A stretch of 9,403 bases of DNA from Candidatus Sordicultor aquaticus. Lineage in GTDB: Bacteria > Atribacterota > Atribacteria > Atribacterales > Caldatribacteriaceae. The notes under the pieces are model-generated. The model made no database searches, had not been told where the DNA came from, and saw nothing but the letters and a program-made list of their open reading frames with translations. Position numbers and translations under genes: made by a program. Of the stretch, positions 5,661 to 9,403 are shown piece by piece (positions within the stretch are counted from its first letter, which is position 1; each line of letters starts with the position of its first letter). The DNA is taken from contig JAGPEW010000016.1 in NCBI GenBank assembly GCA_018056825.1, positions 1 to 9,403 on the forward strand, read 5' to 3'.

Positions 5661-7852
5661 ATGGCGAAAACGTGGCTAAAGAATTGGGTTTGAGAAAAGA
5701 GGAATATGAGAAAATTCTTTCTATATTAGGGCGAGTTCCTACTCCTACCGAAATTGCTATGTTTTCTGTAGAATGGTCGGAACACTGTGGTTATCCTCAT
5801 TCTCGAAAATGGTTGGAATTACTTCCTCGAGAGGGTGAATTTTCTCCTCTTTTGGGAGAAGATGCCGGTGGTATAGTTTATGATAGTTTAGCTGTGGTTT
5901 TCAAAATGGAAAGCCATAACCATCCCTCTCAGGTAGAACCTAAACAGGGGGCAGCTACAGGAATTGGGGGTATTATTAGGGATATATTGGGAAGCGGAGC
6001 GCGACCCATTGCTTGTCTTGATTCTTTACATTTTGGCCCTCGAGAAGATGAGCGTTCTTTGTATGTATATCGGGGAGTAATTGAGGGAATAGCTTTTTAT
6101 GGTAACTGTGTGGGAGTGCCCACAGTGGCCGGAGAGCTATATTTGTATCCTGCTTTTCGAGGGAATTGTCTGGTAAATGTAATGTGTTTAGGCATCGCTC
6201 TCCGAGAAAAACTAACTCAAGCTAAAGCGCAAGGAGAGGGAAACTATATCATTTATGTGGGCAATAAAACTGGAAGAGATGGAATAGGGGGATGCAGCAT
6301 ATTAGCTTCTCAAGAATTCGGGGTAAAAGAAGAGAAAAGGCCTAGCGTCCAAATTGGCGACCCCTTTACTGAGAAATGTCTGATCGAGGCTACTCTGGAA
6401 GCTCTGGATACTGGACATGTGGTAGGGGTTAAAGATATGGGAGCAGCAGGGCTTACCTGTTCCACAAGTGAAATGGCTGCTAGTGGAGGAAGTGGAGTAG
6501 AGATTAACTTAGATTTGGTTCCCCTCCGAGAAGAAGGGATGGAACCCTGGGAAATAATGATGTCTGAATCTCAAGAACGGATGCTTCTGTGTGTTGAGAG
6601 AGGCTATGAGAAAGAGATTATTCAGATTTTCCATAAGTGGGGGCTGGAGGGAGAGATAATAGGAGAGGTTAAAAATACGGGGAAAGTAACCATAAAGTAT
6701 CAGGGAGAGATAGTTGCCGATATCCCAGCCTTAGAGTTAACCCAACCTCCGGTTTATACTCCTCCCCGGGAGAAGCCTCTTTATTTAGATGAAGTCAATA
6801 ATTTTTCCCTGCACAGTATTTCCCTCCCTTCCAACTATGAAGAAGTTTTATTACGCCTGGTTTCTTCAGAAAATCTTTCTTCTCGCCGTCCTGTTTTCGA
6901 GCAATATGACCATATGGTGGGGATTAACACTGTTCGCCTTCCTGGTTTAGGAACTGTGGTATTGAGAGTGAAAGGTAAAAAGTGGGGAATAGCTGTTACT
7001 ACCGATTGTAATCCCCTTTACTGTTATCTTTCTCCCCGGGAGGGGGCTAAAATGGCGGTAGCGGAAGCAGCTCGGAATTTGAGTGCTTGTGGGGCAAGAC
7101 CTGCTGGAGTTACTGACTGCCTTAATTTTGGAAATCCGGAAAAACCTGACCGTTATTGGCAGTTTGTAGAGGCTATTGAAGGCTTAAGCGAAGCCTGTCG
7201 CTTCTTTGGCATTCCAGTAGTGAGTGGAAATGTTTCCTTTTATAATGAAAATCCTGAAGGGGCAATTTTTCCTACTCCTACTATAGGGATGGTGGGAATA
7301 GTAGAAGAAATAGAAAAAACAGTAAGTGCTGGATTTAAGGAAGACGATTTAATTGTGGTTCTTTTGGGTGAAACCAAAGAAGAACTGGGAGGAAGTGAAT
7401 ACCTCCGAGTTATCCATCACCGAGAAGAAGGTCCTCCTCCTCAAGTAGATTTACCAAAAGAGAAAGCTTTACAAGAACTTCTTATAACTTTAGTAAAAGA
7501 AGAAATTGTTTCCTCAGCTACTGACTTGAGCGAAGGAGGGTTGGCTTTAGCTCTTGTAGAATCCTCGGTAGCAGAAGAGAACCCCCGAGGAGTAATGGTG
7601 GATTTAGATTGTCTAGGAGACATAAGAGAGGATGTTCTGCTTTTTGGAGAAAGTGGAGGAAGGGCACTGGTGAGTGTGAGAGGAGAATCATTGAATTCCT
7701 TGCAGCACTTTGCTCGAGAAATTGGTGTTCCTTACCAGGTGATAGGAAAAACTGGAGGAGGAAAATTAGTCATTAAAAAGGGAGAAAAATTACTTGTTTC
7801 CCTACCAGTAGATAAATTGAAAAATTACTGGGAGAGAGGTTTAGGAGAATGA
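5648..7852 (+). CDS. purL: Phosphoribosylformylglycinamidine synthase subunit PurL (small type)
   Basis: PurL is the ATP-dependent synthetase subunit that converts FGAR and ammonia to FGAM, the fourth step of purine synthesis. From the ATG at 5648 it has 734 residues, the size of the small PurL that needs PurS and PurQ, not the fused enzyme of about 1,300 residues. Two AIR-synthase-type halves are visible. The first carries SEHCGYPHS at 44-52 with H46, ESHNHPS at 88-94, GAATGIGGIIRD at 101-112 and SESQERM at 306-312. The second carries TDCN at 452-455, LNFGNP at 492-497, SGNVSFYNE at 526-534, TDLSEGGLA at 625-633 and FGESGGRA at 666-673. All expected ATP and substrate motifs look intact. It overlaps purQ by 13 bases and precedes purF by 6 bases. 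Confidence 0.97.
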   Translation: MEAVNGENVAKELGLRKEEYEKILSILGRVPTPTEIAMFSVEWSEHCGYPHSRKWLELLPREGEFSPLLGEDAGGIVYDSLAVVFKMESHNHPSQVEPKQGAATGIGGIIRDILGSGARPIACLDSLHFGPREDERSLYVYRGVIEGIAFYGNCVGVPTVAGELYLYPAFRGNCLVNVMCLGIALREKLTQAKAQGEGNYIIYVGNKTGRDGIGGCSILASQEFGVKEEKRPSVQIGDPFTEKCLIEATLEALDTGHVVGVKDMGAAGLTCSTSEMAASGGSGVEINLDLVPLREEGMEPWEIMMSESQERMLLCVERGYEKEIIQIFHKWGLEGEIIGEVKNTGKVTIKYQGEIVADIPALELTQPPVYTPPREKPLYLDEVNNFSLHSISLPSNYEEVLLRLVSSENLSSRRPVFEQYDHMVGINTVRLPGLGTVVLRVKGKKWGIAVTTDCNPLYCYLSPREGAKMAVAEAARNLSACGARPAGVTDCLNFGNPEKPDRYWQFVEAIEGLSEACRFFGIPVVSGNVSFYNENPEGAIFPTPTIGMVGIVEEIEKTVSAGFKEDDLIVVLLGETKEELGGSEYLRVIHHREEGPPPQVDLPKEKALQELLITLVKEEIVSSATDLSEGGLALALVESSVAEENPRGVMVDLDCLGDIREDVLLFGESGGRALVSVRGESLNSLQHFAREIGVPYQVIGKTGGGKLVIKKGEKLLVSLPVDKLKNYWERGLGE
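7843..7848 (+). promoter_or_regulatory. Shine-Dalgarno site supporting the GTG start of purF
   Basis: AGGAGA lies 10 bases before GTG 7859 and overlaps the end of purL. The frame has a stop (the purL TGA at 7850) two codons further upstream, so GTG 7859 is the only reasonable start. Confidence 0.6.
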
Positions 7853-7858
7853 GATAAA

Positions 7859-9262
7859 GTGGATGGAAGAGAAAAATGTGGTGTATTTGGAGTATATGGT
7901 TTAGAAAATGCTTCTGAGTTAACTTACTTGGGCCTTTTCTCCCTCCAGCACCGGGGGCAGGAAAGTGCTGGCATAGCAGTATCAGATGGGAAAATAGTAC
8001 GAGAGAAAAAAGGAATGGGTTTGGTCTCCGAAGTTTTTACCTCTCGAGACCTTAAAAGTCTTCCTGGCCATATTGCTTTAGGGCACGTTCGTTATTCTAC
8101 CACTGGTTCTTCTTCTCCTCGTAATGTTCAGCCTTTTATTGGAGAGAGCCGTTTTGGTCATTTAGCTGTTGCTCATAATGGCAACCTGACTAATGCTTTA
8201 GCTATCTGGAAGAAGCTGAGTGAAAGAGGAGCAGTGTTTCAATCTTCCATGGATACTGAATTAATTCTCCATCTCCTAGCTCAGAGTTCTTTTGATGGTT
8301 TAGAAGATTCCTTAAAAGATGCCTTGTGGCAAATACAGGGTGCTTTTTCTCTGGGAATTCTTTCTTCTCATCAATTAATTGCCGTGCGAGACCCTTGGGG
8401 TTTTCGCCCTCTGTCTTTGGGAAAGTTAGGAGATGGTTATATAATAAGCTCGGAGAGTTGTGCCTTCAACGTACTGGGAGCAGAATTTGTGCGAGAAATA
8501 GAGCCTGGAGAGATGATTATAATTGATGAAAAAGGAGTGCGCTCTTTTTTCTATGCTTATTCTCCTCGTAAGGCTTTTTGTATTTTTGAATTAATTTACT
8601 TTGCCCGTCCTGATAGCATAGTGTTTGGTAATCAAGTTTATCAAGCTCGCAAAAATATGGGTAAGGTGTTAGCTGATGAAGAAGACTGTTCAGCAGATAT
8701 GGTAGTTCCGGTTCCTGATTCTGGAACTTTCGCTGCTTTGGGATTCTCTGAGGCATCTGGTATACCTTTAGAATTTGCTATGATACGCAATCCCTATGTA
8801 GGAAGAACTTTCATAAGGCCAGAGCAAGGAGCCAGGGACTTAGCAGTGAAAATAAAGCTCGACCCCATTAAAGAACTAATTCGGGGTAAAAGAATAGTTG
8901 TTATTGAGGATTCTATAGTGCGAGGAAGCACTTCTCGCCAAAGGATAGCTACTTTAAAGGAAGCAGGGGCTCGGGAAGTGCATATGCGGGTAAGTTCTCC
9001 TCCTCATATTTTCCCTTGTCATTATGGTATTGATTTTCCTACTCGGAGAGAATTGATAGCCAGTAATAAATCTACGGAAGAAGTAAGGAAATATTTAGGG
9101 CTGGATAGTTTAAGATATATCACTATTGAAGGTTTAAAAAAGAGTATCACCCCTCCAGGAGAAAATTACTGTTTTGCCTGTTTTAATGGTAATTATCCAG
9201 TTCTTCCTCAAGAGGGAGGAAAGCTAATTTTGGAAGGAAGACAAATTATCAATAACTGTTAG
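7859..9262 (+). CDS. purF: Amidophosphoribosyltransferase PurF (iron-sulfur, propeptide type)
   Basis: PurF transfers ammonia from glutamine to PRPP to make 5-phosphoribosylamine, the committed and feedback-inhibited first step of purine synthesis. The 467-residue protein starts at GTG with MDGREK, then C7 followed by GVFGVYG. C7 is the N-terminal nucleophile of the glutaminase domain, so MDGREK should be a short propeptide removed to expose it, as in Bacillus. The glutaminase domain continues with QHRGQESAGIA at 30-40, GHVRYSTTG at 75-83 and AHNGNL at 105-110. The phosphoribosyltransferase half has the PRPP loop VVIEDSIVRGSTSR at 347-360. Four cysteines at C241, C387, C438 and C441 match the [4Fe-4S] ligand pattern of the Bacillus enzyme, which gives oxygen sensitivity. 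It closes the purine cluster. No terminator is evident in the 30 bases after it. Confidence 0.97.
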   Translation: MDGREKCGVFGVYGLENASELTYLGLFSLQHRGQESAGIAVSDGKIVREKKGMGLVSEVFTSRDLKSLPGHIALGHVRYSTTGSSSPRNVQPFIGESRFGHLAVAHNGNLTNALAIWKKLSERGAVFQSSMDTELILHLLAQSSFDGLEDSLKDALWQIQGAFSLGILSSHQLIAVRDPWGFRPLSLGKLGDGYIISSESCAFNVLGAEFVREIEPGEMIIIDEKGVRSFFYAYSPRKAFCIFELIYFARPDSIVFGNQVYQARKNMGKVLADEEDCSADMVVPVPDSGTFAALGFSEASGIPLEFAMIRNPYVGRTFIRPEQGARDLAVKIKLDPIKELIRGKRIVVIEDSIVRGSTSRQRIATLKEAGAREVHMRVSSPPHIFPCHYGIDFPTRRELIASNKSTEEVRKYLGLDSLRYITIEGLKKSITPPGENYCFACFNGNYPVLPQEGGKLILEGRQIINNC

Positions 9263-9292
9263 CTGTCTCACCTCATTTTAAAGCTGATATAC

Positions 9293-9403
9293 CTAAGCAG
9301 GTTTTAGCGATTTAAGGAGTCTGGATAGCTCTTGAGCATAAAGTCGGCAATCTTCTCGAGCTTCCTCATCAAAGATACCCACTGCTACTGGTCCATAGTG
9401 ACT
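9293..9403 (-). CDS. C-terminal fragment of an unidentified protein
   Basis: On the minus strand a frame enters from the right edge and runs 36 codons to a TAG at 9295-9293. It reads SHYGPVAVGIFDEE and continues as an acidic then basic amphipathic helix ending LKSLKPA. Codon choice (CGA for arginine, GAA, GCT) resembles the other genes here. The glycine/valine strand followed by a closing helix looks like the end of an alpha/beta enzyme, but I cannot assign a family from so little. It converges on purF, with stops 30 bases apart. The frame could be chance, although its composition argues for a real gene. Confidence 0.5.
   Translation of the reverse strand, partial: SHYGPVAVGIFDEEAREDCRLYAQELSRLLKSLKPA

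Overview
This AT-rich window (I estimate about 40% G+C from sampled lines) looks like ordinary bacterial chromosome. It is densely packed, with short spacers, several overlapping genes and strong Shine-Dalgarno sites. Two things point to a diderm (outer-membrane) bacterium: a LpxL/HtrB-type lipid A acyltransferase, and just before it the tail of what may be a Kdo-transferase-like glycosyltransferase. Purine synthesis uses the three-part PurS/PurQ/PurL FGAM synthase rather than the single large enzyme of enterobacteria, and PurF is the iron-sulfur, propeptide-processed type known from Bacillus. This mix suggests a non-proteobacterial, probably anaerobic diderm lineage. I cannot name the phylum, and anything closer (for example Atribacterota or Aerophobota) would be a guess.

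Layout. Positions 3-1086 (+) hold the end of a putative glycosyltransferase gene overlapping an acyltransferase gene, both envelope lipid genes. Positions 1215-2015 (+) hold an aldo/keto reductase with its own strong ribosome binding site. Positions 2063-2865 (-) hold a convergent two-gene unit, a small Rieske [2Fe-2S] protein followed by an RseC/MucC-family membrane protein. Positions 2866-3085 are a gene-poor divergent control region with two inverted repeats. Positions 3086-9262 (+) look like one long transcription unit: an unrecognised 127-residue protein, a Gfo/Idh/MocA oxidoreductase, then purS, purQ, purL and purF. At the right edge a convergent gene on the minus strand enters the window, and only its last 36 codons are visible.

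How the genes work together. PurF makes 5-phosphoribosylamine, the first committed step of purine synthesis. PurS, PurQ and PurL together convert FGAR to FGAM, with PurQ supplying ammonia from glutamine. The oxidoreductase and the unknown protein are joined to this purine cluster by an 8-base overlap and a 27-base gap, but their role there is not evident. The Rieske/RseC pair is probably an electron-transfer or redox-maintenance unit.

I see no tRNA, rRNA, CRISPR array, insertion sequence or clear intrinsic terminator. The window is mostly well-known families. The less explained parts are the 127-residue protein, the divergent control region and the cysteine pattern of the RseC-like protein.
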